From Anaerolineales bacterium (lineage in GTDB: Bacteria; Chloroflexota; Anaerolineae; Epilineales; JAANWY01): a stretch of DNA of 10,000 bases. The notes beneath the pieces are model-generated. The model was not told where the DNA came from and searched no databases. It saw only the letters and a program-made list of their open reading frames with translations. Shown one piece after another: positions 1 through 5,208 of this stretch. A program made the translations under genes and the position numbers. Position 1 is the stretch's first letter, and every line of letters begins with the position of its first letter. The stretch spans positions 1-10,000 of the forward strand of contig JAANWY010000078.1 of the NCBI GenBank assembly GCA_018263655.1. Reading direction: 5' to 3'.

Positions 1-108
1 CTTCGACTGGGCTCAGGACGTCGCTTCGATACGACCTCGGCTTCGCCTCGGTCTACTCAGGCGGCGTCCTGAGCGGCGTCCTGAGCCTGTCGAAGGGCCT
101 GTCGAAGG
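1..108. repeat. Composite intergenic inverted repeat with doubled 12-mers
   Basis: The left arm (1-20, CTTCGACTGGGCTCAGGACG) is the inverted counterpart of 77-95, apart from one mismatch and one extra base. The right arm is built from two back-to-back perfect duplications: GCGGCGTCCTGA at 61-72 and 73-84, then GCCTGTCGAAGG at 85-96 and 97-108. Arms of the type CTTCGACAGGCTCAGGAC are familiar as dispersed intergenic palindromes in many bacterial genomes. I see no coding content. The element may extend left of the window. Confidence 0.75.
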
Positions 109-151
109 GATGCTCTATAGGTTACCCTCTGAACGCTTACTAACATTCTAT

Positions 152-175
152 CACGTCTGCAGGCACGTCTGCAGG
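152..175. repeat. 12-bp tandem duplication CACGTCTGCAGG x2
   Basis: Two perfect adjacent copies lie at 152-163 and 164-175. The unit carries a CTGCAG core and resembles the 11-bp CGTCCTGCAGG unit that is repeated three times at 1093-1125, so both may come from the same kind of local duplication. Confidence 0.85.
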
Positions 176-227
176 CGAAAATGCAATTGGGCAGGGGTAG
201 TTCACTCACGGCTGGCGTAATAGATAA

Positions 228-255
228 CGGCCCGTCCTAATATATAGACGGGCCG
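228..255. repeat. Perfect 9-bp GC-rich hairpin
   Basis: CGGCCCGTC (228-236) and GACGGGCCG (247-255) are perfect inverted arms around a 10-nt AT-rich loop. Neither flank has a convincing T-run, so a rho-independent terminator is only possible. It lies downstream of the small minus-strand gene ending at 430 and could end or protect that transcript. It could equally be one more member of the palindrome cluster in this region. Confidence 0.6.
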
Positions 256-384
256 CTGTGGGAAAGAGAACGGCTGTGGCAACCTATAGTGAGGCCGCTA
301 TCTGCACCTCTGTTTCGCGAATACTCCGCGTCACGGGCAATGGAAAGAGTGTGGCCAAAAACTGTTGGACCTCATTTGGGCCTC

Positions 385-437
385 GTTCGTAGTAAGCGCC
401 TGCCTGTGCCATCACGGCAGACAGGCCGACTACGAAC
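385..437 (-). terminator. Bipartite hairpin enclosing the stop codon of the 430-702 gene
   Basis: The outer arms GTTCGTAGT (385-393) and ACTACGAAC (429-437) are a perfect 9-bp inverted repeat. Inside it a second helix forms from GCCTGT (402-407) and ACAGGC (421-426), with GCC/GGC (408-410/416-418) stacked above it. The TAG stop (430-432, minus strand) lies in the outer stem. There is no U-tract directly after the stem; the first T-run on the minus strand is about 20 nt further. It may be a 3'-end processing or stability structure, or a weak terminator. Confidence 0.45.
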
Positions 438-702
438 CTTCCAGCGCATTTTGGCCAGGCTCTAATGGAAGTATGTGTGGGCCATCGCTGGGCTTGCCGT
501 TGGATGCTTCGATCCAGCCGTGCAGCCGGCCGGCAAACTCCTCAAAACTCTTCGCCTCTATCGATGTGACAGCTTCCTTCTCAGCATCGGTGAGCTCGAA
601 TTCGGAGATCGTCTGCTCGCGACCGCCGTTGAGCAACTCATTCTGAAAAACCTTGTCGATGATGGCCCGACCCATCAGATTCTGCAATGTCCTGTGCATC
701 AT
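430..702 (-). CDS. Small RiPP-precursor-like protein (Franean1_4349/Os1348 type), 90 aa
   Basis: This is a 90-residue protein starting MMHRTLQ. I chose the ATG at 700-702 because a perfect AGGAGG Shine-Dalgarno (713-718) ends 10 nt before it. The frame stays open upstream to 831, but that part has no ribosome site and reads as non-protein-like. Residues 5-65 follow a pattern I know from the Franean1_4349 and Os1348 families (NHLP/RiPP-precursor-like proteins): MGRAIIDKVF, then a variable stretch, then FELTDAEKEAV, then IEAKSFEEFAGRL. These families are usually short helical proteins annotated as ribosomally made peptide precursors, although many lack proven products. The tail (about 68-90) is rich in Pro, Gly and Asn and lacks Cys, so no obvious lanthionine or thiazole core is visible. 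No modification enzyme or transporter lies nearby in this window. Family assignment is from memory of the pattern, without a search. Confidence 0.72.
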   Translation of the reverse strand: MMHRTLQNLMGRAIIDKVFQNELLNGGREQTISEFELTDAEKEAVTSIEAKSFEEFAGRLHGWIEASNGKPSDGPHILPLEPGQNALEGS

Positions 703-712
703 GTGCGAGGTG

Positions 713-718
713 CCTCCT
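713..718 (-). promoter_or_regulatory. Shine-Dalgarno AGGAGG of the 90-aa gene
   Basis: A perfect AGGAGG lies 10 nt upstream of the ATG at 702. It decides the start, since the longer reading frame beginning at 831 has no such site. Confidence 0.8.
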
Positions 719-765
719 GTATCGTTGCTTCCATTGCTCCAGTAACACGCGATATCTGAAAGCCT

Positions 766-794
766 ATGATAATCTGCACGGAAAACGCAGACAA
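766..794 (-). promoter_or_regulatory. Possible sigma-70 promoter for the 90-aa gene
   Basis: On the minus strand TTGTCT (789-794) and TATCAT (766-771) are separated by 17 nt. They match the -35 consensus at 4/6 and the -10 at 5/6. Initiation near 759 would give a leader of roughly 57 nt. A related word, ATGATAATCAT (821-831, near-palindromic), lies just upstream and shares ATGATAATC with 766-774. Confidence 0.4.
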
Positions 795-831
795 GCTGTT
801 GATTGAACTGATCTGTCTTGATGATAATCAT

Positions 832-1045
832 GCTAGCTCACGAGCAACTGACGGTTCAGGTACTGGCATTCTTCGTGACATTCGAGAGGCTCACGACTCC
901 TTAAGCAGGCAGCAGAAAAGTGTCACGATATCACTCCTACTTCATCCGTGACTCTTTCGTGAGTCCGTCATACTACTTGACGCCGGACGCTCAGATTGGA
1001 TATGCTGAATGGGGTCGGCAGTCACTGAAAGCCGGGGGAACAGGC
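832..1045. other. Non-coding stretch rich in TCACG/CGTGA words
   Basis: No gene is supported here. The notable content is six copies of TCACG or its complement (838, 874, 891, 923, 947, 958) in about 125 bp, including a small dyad GACTC-TTTCGT-GAGTC at 949-964. Very short frames with nearby purine-rich sites exist on the minus strand but have no supporting signal. Confidence 0.5.
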
Positions 1046-1081
1046 GAAAGGCCCGGCACCTCTGGAGGTACAGGGCCTTTC
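1046..1081. repeat. 9-bp hairpin with inner helix
   Basis: GAAAGGCCC (1046-1054) and GGGCCTTTC (1073-1081) pair perfectly. Inside, ACCTC (1058-1062) and GAGGT (1065-1069) form a second short helix across a 3+3 internal loop. The outer 3' arm can alternatively pair with CTGAAAG at 1025-1031. No T-run follows on either strand, so I call it a structured repeat rather than a terminator. Confidence 0.65.
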
Positions 1082-1092
1082 AGCGAAGCTGT

Positions 1093-1125
1093 CGTCCTGC
1101 AGGCGTCCTGCAGGCGTCCTGCAGG
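1093..1125. repeat. 11-bp tandem repeat CGTCCTGCAGG x3
   Basis: Three perfect adjacent copies lie at 1093-1103, 1104-1114 and 1115-1125, followed by a partial fourth (CGTTC). Each carries the 8-bp palindrome CCTGCAGG. It lies in non-coding DNA between the two small minus-strand genes. A copy number this low in a perfect array suggests recent slippage or duplication. Confidence 0.9.
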
Positions 1126-1295
1126 CGTTCTCGGAGCCAGCTAGCGCAACCTACGTTGATCCATCTGATCGAGACTGACAATCACCAGTACAGGAGACCA
1201 TCGCTCAACGGCCAGATAGCTGTGTTCCTCCTGACGCAGAGTTCAACGCGCGTAGCGGCTGATGGGTGAAAGCGCTTTGTGTGTTGGGGGTTGGA

Positions 1296-1394
1296 CTAGC
1301 ACCCTCCGTATGTGGGTGGCGTGTGACAGCATCCACCATAAGTTGGAGGTGTCGTTCGACATCCGCCATAGGTGGGGGGCAGGTTCCGCATCAT
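1296..1394 (-). CDS. 32-aa peptide with three perfect PPTYGGC repeats
   Basis: The gene starts ATGATG (1394) and ends TAG (1296-1298). It encodes MMRNL followed by PPTYGGC, linker RTT, PPTYGGC, linker CHT, PPTYGGC. The repeats occupy 1359-1379, 1329-1349 and 1299-1319, an exact 30-bp period. The seven core residues are identical in all three copies, yet the DNA differs at 5, 6 and 6 sites between pairs, and all 17 differences are silent third-position changes. The other two frames through this stretch that give longer ORFs show no such conservation, so this is the selected frame. An AAGGAG Shine-Dalgarno lies 7 nt upstream. A longer form starting at the in-frame GTG 1436, also with a GGAGG site, would add 14 basic residues. 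There is no signal peptide or membrane segment. The gene lies downstream of a c-di-GMP riboswitch on the same strand. I do not recognise the family. A modified-peptide precursor, a Cys-rich metal or redox peptide, or a regulatory leader peptide are all possible. Confidence 0.8.
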   Translation of the reverse strand: MMRNLPPTYGGCRTTPPTYGGCCHTPPTYGGC

Positions 1395-1401
1395 GTTCTC
1401 T

Positions 1402-1407
1402 CTCCTT
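1402..1407 (-). promoter_or_regulatory. Shine-Dalgarno AAGGAG of the PPTYGGC peptide gene
   Basis: AAGGAG is placed 7 nt before the ATG at 1394, the best ribosome site in this region at standard spacing. A second purine-rich site, GGAGG (minus strand, just right of 1441), lies 7 nt before the in-frame GTG at 1436 and leaves a longer product possible. Confidence 0.75.
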
Positions 1408-1473
1408 CTCTGTGTGGGGTGGGTGCGGGATGTCACGGTGCACCCTCCGCCCGATGATTTGTGAAAGCCAAAC

Positions 1474-1492
1474 TCACGGACTGATTCCGTGA
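1474..1492. repeat. Inverted repeat TCACGGA-5-TCCGTGA
   Basis: Perfect 7-bp arms (1474-1480 and 1486-1492) surround a 5-nt loop. Two further TCACG copies follow at 1497 and 1508. It lies in the transcribed leader between the riboswitch aptamer and the PPTYGGC gene, about 70 nt upstream of its ribosome site. It could act as an RNA hairpin in the expression platform or as a DNA operator. Confidence 0.6.
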
Positions 1493-1612
1493 CAGCTCAC
1501 GGCCTACTCACGGGCTGGATGATGATGATCACACGGGAGGCCAGCTATGACGAGAGCTAGGTTGTCGATGTGGGGCCTGGGGCCTTAGGGGCGATGGAAT
1601 GATAATGAACTC

Positions 1613-1701
1613 GCTGAGTCGGCAACCCGGCCATCCATCCATTGAGCTTCGGATCCGTGGCTTTGCGTGCCCATTCGAGATGGGCTTGCCTTTTCGCTCG
1701 C
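1613..1701 (-). promoter_or_regulatory. Cyclic di-GMP-I (GEMM-I) riboswitch aptamer
   Basis: Read on the minus strand, the order of conserved elements matches the GEMM-I class. AAGGCAA (1692-1686) is followed by a P2 hairpin GCCCAT-CTCGA-ATGGGC (1685-1669), then the hallmark ACGCAAAGCC (1668-1659). A P3 arm follows, with GCCA (1661-1658) pairing TGGC (1633-1630) and ATCC pairing GGAT. Then comes GGGTTGCCGA (1628-1619), whose TTGCC closes P1 with GGCAA. From memory of the Vc2 structure, the positions equivalent to G20 and C92 that contact the ligand are G and C here, which favours c-di-GMP over the cGAMP-sensing variant. The P2 loop is not GNRA, so the usual tetraloop-receptor contact is probably absent. 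It starts just downstream of a strong promoter and precedes the PPTYGGC peptide gene. I see no terminator with a U-tract after it, so the mode of control is unclear. Confidence 0.85.
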
Positions 1702-1720
1702 GATCTCACTTGGAAGAAAC

Positions 1721-1750
1721 AGTATAACATGAACTCTAGCTAATTGTCAA
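1721..1750 (-). promoter_or_regulatory. Strong sigma-70 promoter driving the riboswitch leader
   Basis: On the minus strand a consensus -35 TTGACA (1745-1750) is followed after 18 nt by the -10 TATACT (1721-1726). An A-run (TAAAAAA) directly upstream of the -35 resembles an UP element. Initiation near 1711-1714 would place the GEMM-I aptamer about 10-15 nt into the transcript and give a leader of about 320 nt before the ATG at 1394. Confidence 0.8.
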
Positions 1751-1871
1751 GGGTTTTTTAGCGCTGCGCACTTAATCGTCAGGAAATCATAGGCTTGTGA
1801 TAGCGGGGGAAACAGACAGACGGTGGGAACCGGGCAGATGGGCGTTTACGGGTGAATCATTATGCTATTGA

Positions 1872-4800
1872 CTACGCCGGCTCTTCCTCGTCACTCTCGA
1901 CACTGCCAACGATTGCCTCATACAGCTCTGCGGTTTCGGGCATTGGATCGATTTCTAGGTCTTCCCAGAGGAGCTCTTTGAGCTCTTGGTAATGTTTGGC
2001 AGCTGCTGCTCGTTGACTAAGGCCGGCATATAGGCGCATGATTTCGCGGTGAATCTCTTCTTTATACGGATCCTCCGCCACAATCCGCTCGAATAGGATC
2101 AGCGCCTCTTCGGCCTGTTCGTTCTCACGATGATACTCGGCCAAGTGCTCCAGTGCATCGAAGTACTGCCGCTGCAGCTTTTCACGAGGGAAATATTGCC
2201 AGTCAGAGTAAAACTCCTCCAGGTAATCACCCTTATACAGTTCGATAGCCTGATGGTACAACGAAGCCCGTTCCGCATCGGACTCTGCGCTTTCGGCTTG
2301 TTCGATCAAATCCCCGAAGATCTCGACGTCATACCAATAGCGGATCTCCGGGTTGATCACGTAGACGCCGTCTTTGTAGAGTATACAGTCTTGGTCCTGC
2401 AGTGCCCGGCGGAGCCGGTAGTTCGTCGAGTGGAACGCACTGCTCCCCTTGGCCGGCGTCGCTTCGGGCCAGAAGTCCTCCAGAATCTTTTCTTTCCTGA
2501 CGCCCTCGGGATGTGATATTAGGTAGAAAAAGAGCTCCTTGGTTGTGACAGAATCCCATTGCCGCTTACTGATGGGTTCTCTATTCAGCCATGCCTGTGC
2601 TTGACCGAATGCTTGAGCTCGGAGCACGATCTCGCTCTCTGGAGTGGAAGCCGGCTCGGGCTCCACCACCTCGGATGGCGCCGGAGCTTCCTCCCCCAAA
2701 TGCTCCAGGATGTGTGTGAGCCGGCCATCACCAATCTGATGAGCTGCGGCGTGCTTGTACAGGTCCGCGGACTGCCGGCCCTCTGTTACGAGGAAATGAT
2801 CATAGCCCAGCTCATCCGCGAGACCCAGAGCCTCCTCCAGATAACCGAGCACGTCCGAGGAAGCTGCATCTTGGTCGAACAAGACCTGCGCCAAGTGCAG
2901 ATTGGCGATAGCGAGCGAGCGCTTCGCACTGCACTTTTCGAAGTGGTTTCGGGCTTCTGTAAAGTGATGGACGGCCATATCGTGATTCGAGCGAGCGCGG
3001 AAGAGAACCCCCAGGGCATCCTCCGACAATCCAATATCATAGATGGAGCCAACCCGCTTACCCAGGCTCAGCGCCTCTGCGATGCGTGTCTGGGCCTGAC
3101 TATACTCACCGAGTATGCAATGCGTAAGCCCAATTGCGTTGAGCACGTAGGCGACGATCGATTCCTCGCTAATCGTCTCGGCTACGTCTAGTGCCTGCTG
3201 ATAGAGATCAAGAGCTTTTTCGTGCGCGTCCGCCACCCGCGCGATATCTCCCAGGCTGGCCAAAACGGCCGCCTCGACCCGCGTGTATTGGGCTGTGCGA
3301 GCCTCCACCAGGGCCTCCTCCAGGAGCTCACGCGCCGGCTCGTACGCACCCTGATAGTATAACGCGCATCCCATTGCGTTCAGTGTTTCGCTGATTCGGG
3401 CCGGGTTCTCGGTCTCGCGCCAATGCCGGAGCGCCGGCCGATAGTGTGTGGAGGCATGCGCCAGATCACCCGCCCGTAGATATGTCGTCGCCAGATCGTG
3501 ATGGACACTGGCGATATGATAAGCCTTTCCTCGTTCTTCGTACAGCCGAAGAGCATGGTTCAACTGCTCAATGCTGTCGGATAGCTTGCCGAGAACCCCA
3601 TACGCGATGCCAATGTTTCGGTACGCCTGCGCAGCGACCGCAGATTCGCTATCACCCAGAACGCCTAGAGCTTGCTCACACTGCTCAATGGAGCCTTCAT
3701 AGGCACCCTGCATCCGCAGCGCGATACTCTTGAACACCAACGCTGTTGCTTGATTTTCTGCATTTCCGTGGGCGTGAGCCGTCTCACAAGCAAGATCGAG
3801 CTGGCGGACAGCGTCGGGGAGCTGACCAGTCTGAATGTAAACCTTGGCGCGGTGGATCATCAAGCGCGGCCGCTGTTGCAGAAACGCCGGCGGTAGTGCG
3901 TCAATCCAACGTGCCAGGGTGGCCCAGCGGCCTGTGTTGAAGGTCTCTTCTGCTACCGGTTCGATAACCTCTGCCGCCTCATCAAAGGCTTCGGCTTCTA
4001 AGTAGTGTTGAATCGCGGATGTTGGCTCCGACTGGTGTGTAAACAACTGAGCAGCTTGGAGGTGCAGCTCGCGATAGCGCTCTGGATCCGCGCTCTGGAG
4101 ATACGAGCGCAGGAATTCACGGAACAACTGATGATATCTGTACCACTCGCCGGGACCCTCGAGACGAGAGATAAACAGGTTCTGCGCTTCGAGATAGCGC
4201 AGGGTTTCTCCGGCGCTGTTGGTTTCGAGCAGTTGGTTGCACAAGTCCGGGCTCATCTCGTCCAGGATGGCAGAATCCAGGAGGTATTTTTGGATGTCTT
4301 CCGTTTGTTGCTCAAAGACTTCGGTGGCCAGATACTCAAAGACTTGGGTTTCCCCCTGGGCGCGGATCATCCCGGCAAACAGGCCTTTCCAAAGGGTGTG
4401 TCTTGTCAGTAGCAGGCCGGCGATCCAACCACCCAGCTCCTCCGCCAGCTCTTGCGCTTGTTCATCCGGCAGCTCAAGATCACAGTTCTGCTCCATGAGC
4501 TCCTGGATCTCGCCCGTGGTGAAACGCAGCTCGTTCACACTGAGTCCATCCACTTCTTGCTGGGCGGCCATTCGTGTGAGCGTGAGGGGCGGCAGCGTGC
4601 GGCTGGCCAGGATAATGTGGCAGTGCTCGGGCAGATAGCGCAGCAGCGTATCAAGGAGTGGGTGTACCCCGGAGTCATCCTCGATGTGATGGTAATCATC
4701 CAGCACGATGATGAAATACTCACCAATAGCATCCACCATATCGTTGACCAGCGCAGCCGCAATGGTGTCCCAGTCAGGGAGGCGCGACTCCGCGCTGTTC

Positions 4801-5108
4801 AGGACAGCTCTGATCTGCTTACCAAAGTCAGAGAAGCGCCGGCGAATGCTAGCGATGAGATACTCGAGGAATACGTACGGGTCGCTATCGCGCTCATCCA
4901 GAGTGTACCAGCACACGGGTAAGTCGGAGTCGTGTGCGTAATCGATGAGCACCGAGGTCTTGCCGTAGCCGGCAGGTGCCGATATGAGAATTAGCTTGCG
5001 ATCGGTGCGGGCGTGGATGAAATCAACCAGCCGGCGCCGATGCAGCAAATCGTCCCGCAGTCGAGGCCGCAGGATCTTCGTGACGATCAAAGGGGCAGGG
5101 TCGTCCAC
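1872..5108 (-). CDS. MalT-like STAND ATPase / TPR / BTAD transcriptional regulator
   Basis: This 1078-residue cytoplasmic regulator has a MalT-type layout. The N-terminal NTPase has a Walker A at 44-52 (APAGYGKTS) and a Walker B at 131-140 (FIIVLDD). A winged-helix-like arm follows (to about 400), then a superhelical tetratricopeptide sensor (about 415-790, with many A..Y...G.....A repeats). An acidic/Pro linker lies at about 805-828. Unlike MalT, which ends in a LuxR HTH, the C-terminus (about 830-920) resembles an OmpR-type winged helix leading into a BTAD domain (about 925-1067), the architecture of SARP-like activators. STAND proteins generally switch on by ATP binding and oligomerisation after an inducer contacts the sensor; the inducer here is unknown. 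The start is GTG 5108, supported by AGGAG (5115-5119) 6 nt upstream. It follows yvcK after 100 nt, and its stop is about 120 nt upstream of the promoter of the riboswitch/peptide unit, which makes that unit a reasonable but unproven target. Confidence 0.9.
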   Translation of the reverse strand: MDDPAPLIVTKILRPRLRDDLLHRRRLVDFIHARTDRKLILISAPAGYGKTSVLIDYAHDSDLPVCWYTLDERDSDPYVFLEYLIASIRRRFSDFGKQIRAVLNSAESRLPDWDTIAAALVNDMVDAIGEYFIIVLDDYHHIEDDSGVHPLLDTLLRYLPEHCHIILASRTLPPLTLTRMAAQQEVDGLSVNELRFTTGEIQELMEQNCDLELPDEQAQELAEELGGWIAGLLLTRHTLWKGLFAGMIRAQGETQVFEYLATEVFEQQTEDIQKYLLDSAILDEMSPDLCNQLLETNSAGETLRYLEAQNLFISRLEGPGEWYRYHQLFREFLRSYLQSADPERYRELHLQAAQLFTHQSEPTSAIQHYLEAEAFDEAAEVIEPVAEETFNTGRWATLARWIDALPPAFLQQRPRLMIHRAKVYIQTGQLPDAVRQLDLACETAHAHGNAENQATALVFKSIALRMQGAYEGSIEQCEQALGVLGDSESAVAAQAYRNIGIAYGVLGKLSDSIEQLNHALRLYEERGKAYHIASVHHDLATTYLRAGDLAHASTHYRPALRHWRETENPARISETLNAMGCALYYQGAYEPARELLEEALVEARTAQYTRVEAAVLASLGDIARVADAHEKALDLYQQALDVAETISEESIVAYVLNAIGLTHCILGEYSQAQTRIAEALSLGKRVGSIYDIGLSEDALGVLFRARSNHDMAVHHFTEARNHFEKCSAKRSLAIANLHLAQVLFDQDAASSDVLGYLEEALGLADELGYDHFLVTEGRQSADLYKHAAAHQIGDGRLTHILEHLGEEAPAPSEVVEPEPASTPESEIVLRAQAFGQAQAWLNREPISKRQWDSVTTKELFFYLISHPEGVRKEKILEDFWPEATPAKGSSAFHSTNYRLRRALQDQDCILYKDGVYVINPEIRYWYDVEIFGDLIEQAESAESDAERASLYHQAIELYKGDYLEEFYSDWQYFPREKLQRQYFDALEHLAEYHRENEQAEEALILFERIVAEDPYKEEIHREIMRLYAGLSQRAAAAKHYQELKELLWEDLEIDPMPETAELYEAIVGSVESDEEEPA

Positions 5109-5114
5109 TGGAAT

Positions 5115-5119
5115 CTCCT
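5115..5119 (-). promoter_or_regulatory. Shine-Dalgarno AGGAG deciding the GTG start of the STAND regulator
   Basis: AGGAG lies 6 nt before GTG 5108. The next internal Met codons are far inside the conserved ATPase domain, so the GTG is the start. Confidence 0.75.
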
Positions 5120-5150
5120 GACGTTAGGTTAGGGTTCGTCAAAGAATTGA

Positions 5151-5189
5151 TTCCCGTTTTCAGGCGAGTTTCGTGAGGAGAAACGGGAA
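5151..5189 (-). terminator. Inverted repeat after yvcK, possible terminator
   Basis: TTCCCGTTT (5151-5159) and AAACGGGAA (5181-5189) form a perfect 9-bp stem around a 21-nt loop in the 100-nt gap after the yvcK stop. On the minus strand the stem is followed by a modestly T-rich stretch (CAATTCTTT), giving a weak terminator at best. It may also act as an operator for the regulator gene that starts 43 nt further on. Confidence 0.4.
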
Positions 5190-5208
5190 CTAATATTTTG
5201 ACAGGCCG

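Noticed and set aside
703..831. N-terminal extension of the 90-aa protein to position 831
   Set aside because: There is no ribosome site at the 831 start, the residues do not resemble the family, and a perfect AGGAGG sits before the ATG at 702.
880..950. Minus-strand 11-17 codon ORFs near AGGAG and AAGGAG words
   Set aside because: Spacing is poor or the peptides are too short, and nothing supports selection on them.
1299..1388. CRISPR-like or iteron-like array with 30-bp spacing
   Set aside because: The units are adjacent with 3-codon linkers and differ only at silent sites, so they are coding repeats, not CRISPR repeats with spacers or protein-binding iterons.
1243..1492. Longer ORFs of 66 aa (minus) and 76 aa (plus) across the 30-bp repeats
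   Set aside because: In these frames the repeats encode unrelated residues, and no ribosome site fits. Only the 32-codon frame conserves its amino acids.
1547..1588. Plus-strand 13-codon ORF with GGGAGG 6 nt before its ATG
   Set aside because: It is very short, runs opposite to the riboswitch transcript, has no plus-strand promoter I can see and no internal sign of selection.
1613..1701. cGAMP-sensing variant of the GEMM-I aptamer
   Set aside because: The position equivalent to Vc2 G20 is G here, which from memory fits c-di-GMP better; the alternative is not excluded without binding data.
1..1871. tRNA or other standard structural RNA genes in the gene-poor region
   Set aside because: I looked for T-arm signatures on both strands and found none with a plausible cloverleaf; the only RNA element I can support is the GEMM-I aptamer.
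2559..3191. 210-aa plus-strand ORF inside the regulator gene
   Set aside because: It is a shadow of the TPR coding region with no ribosome site and no domain pattern.
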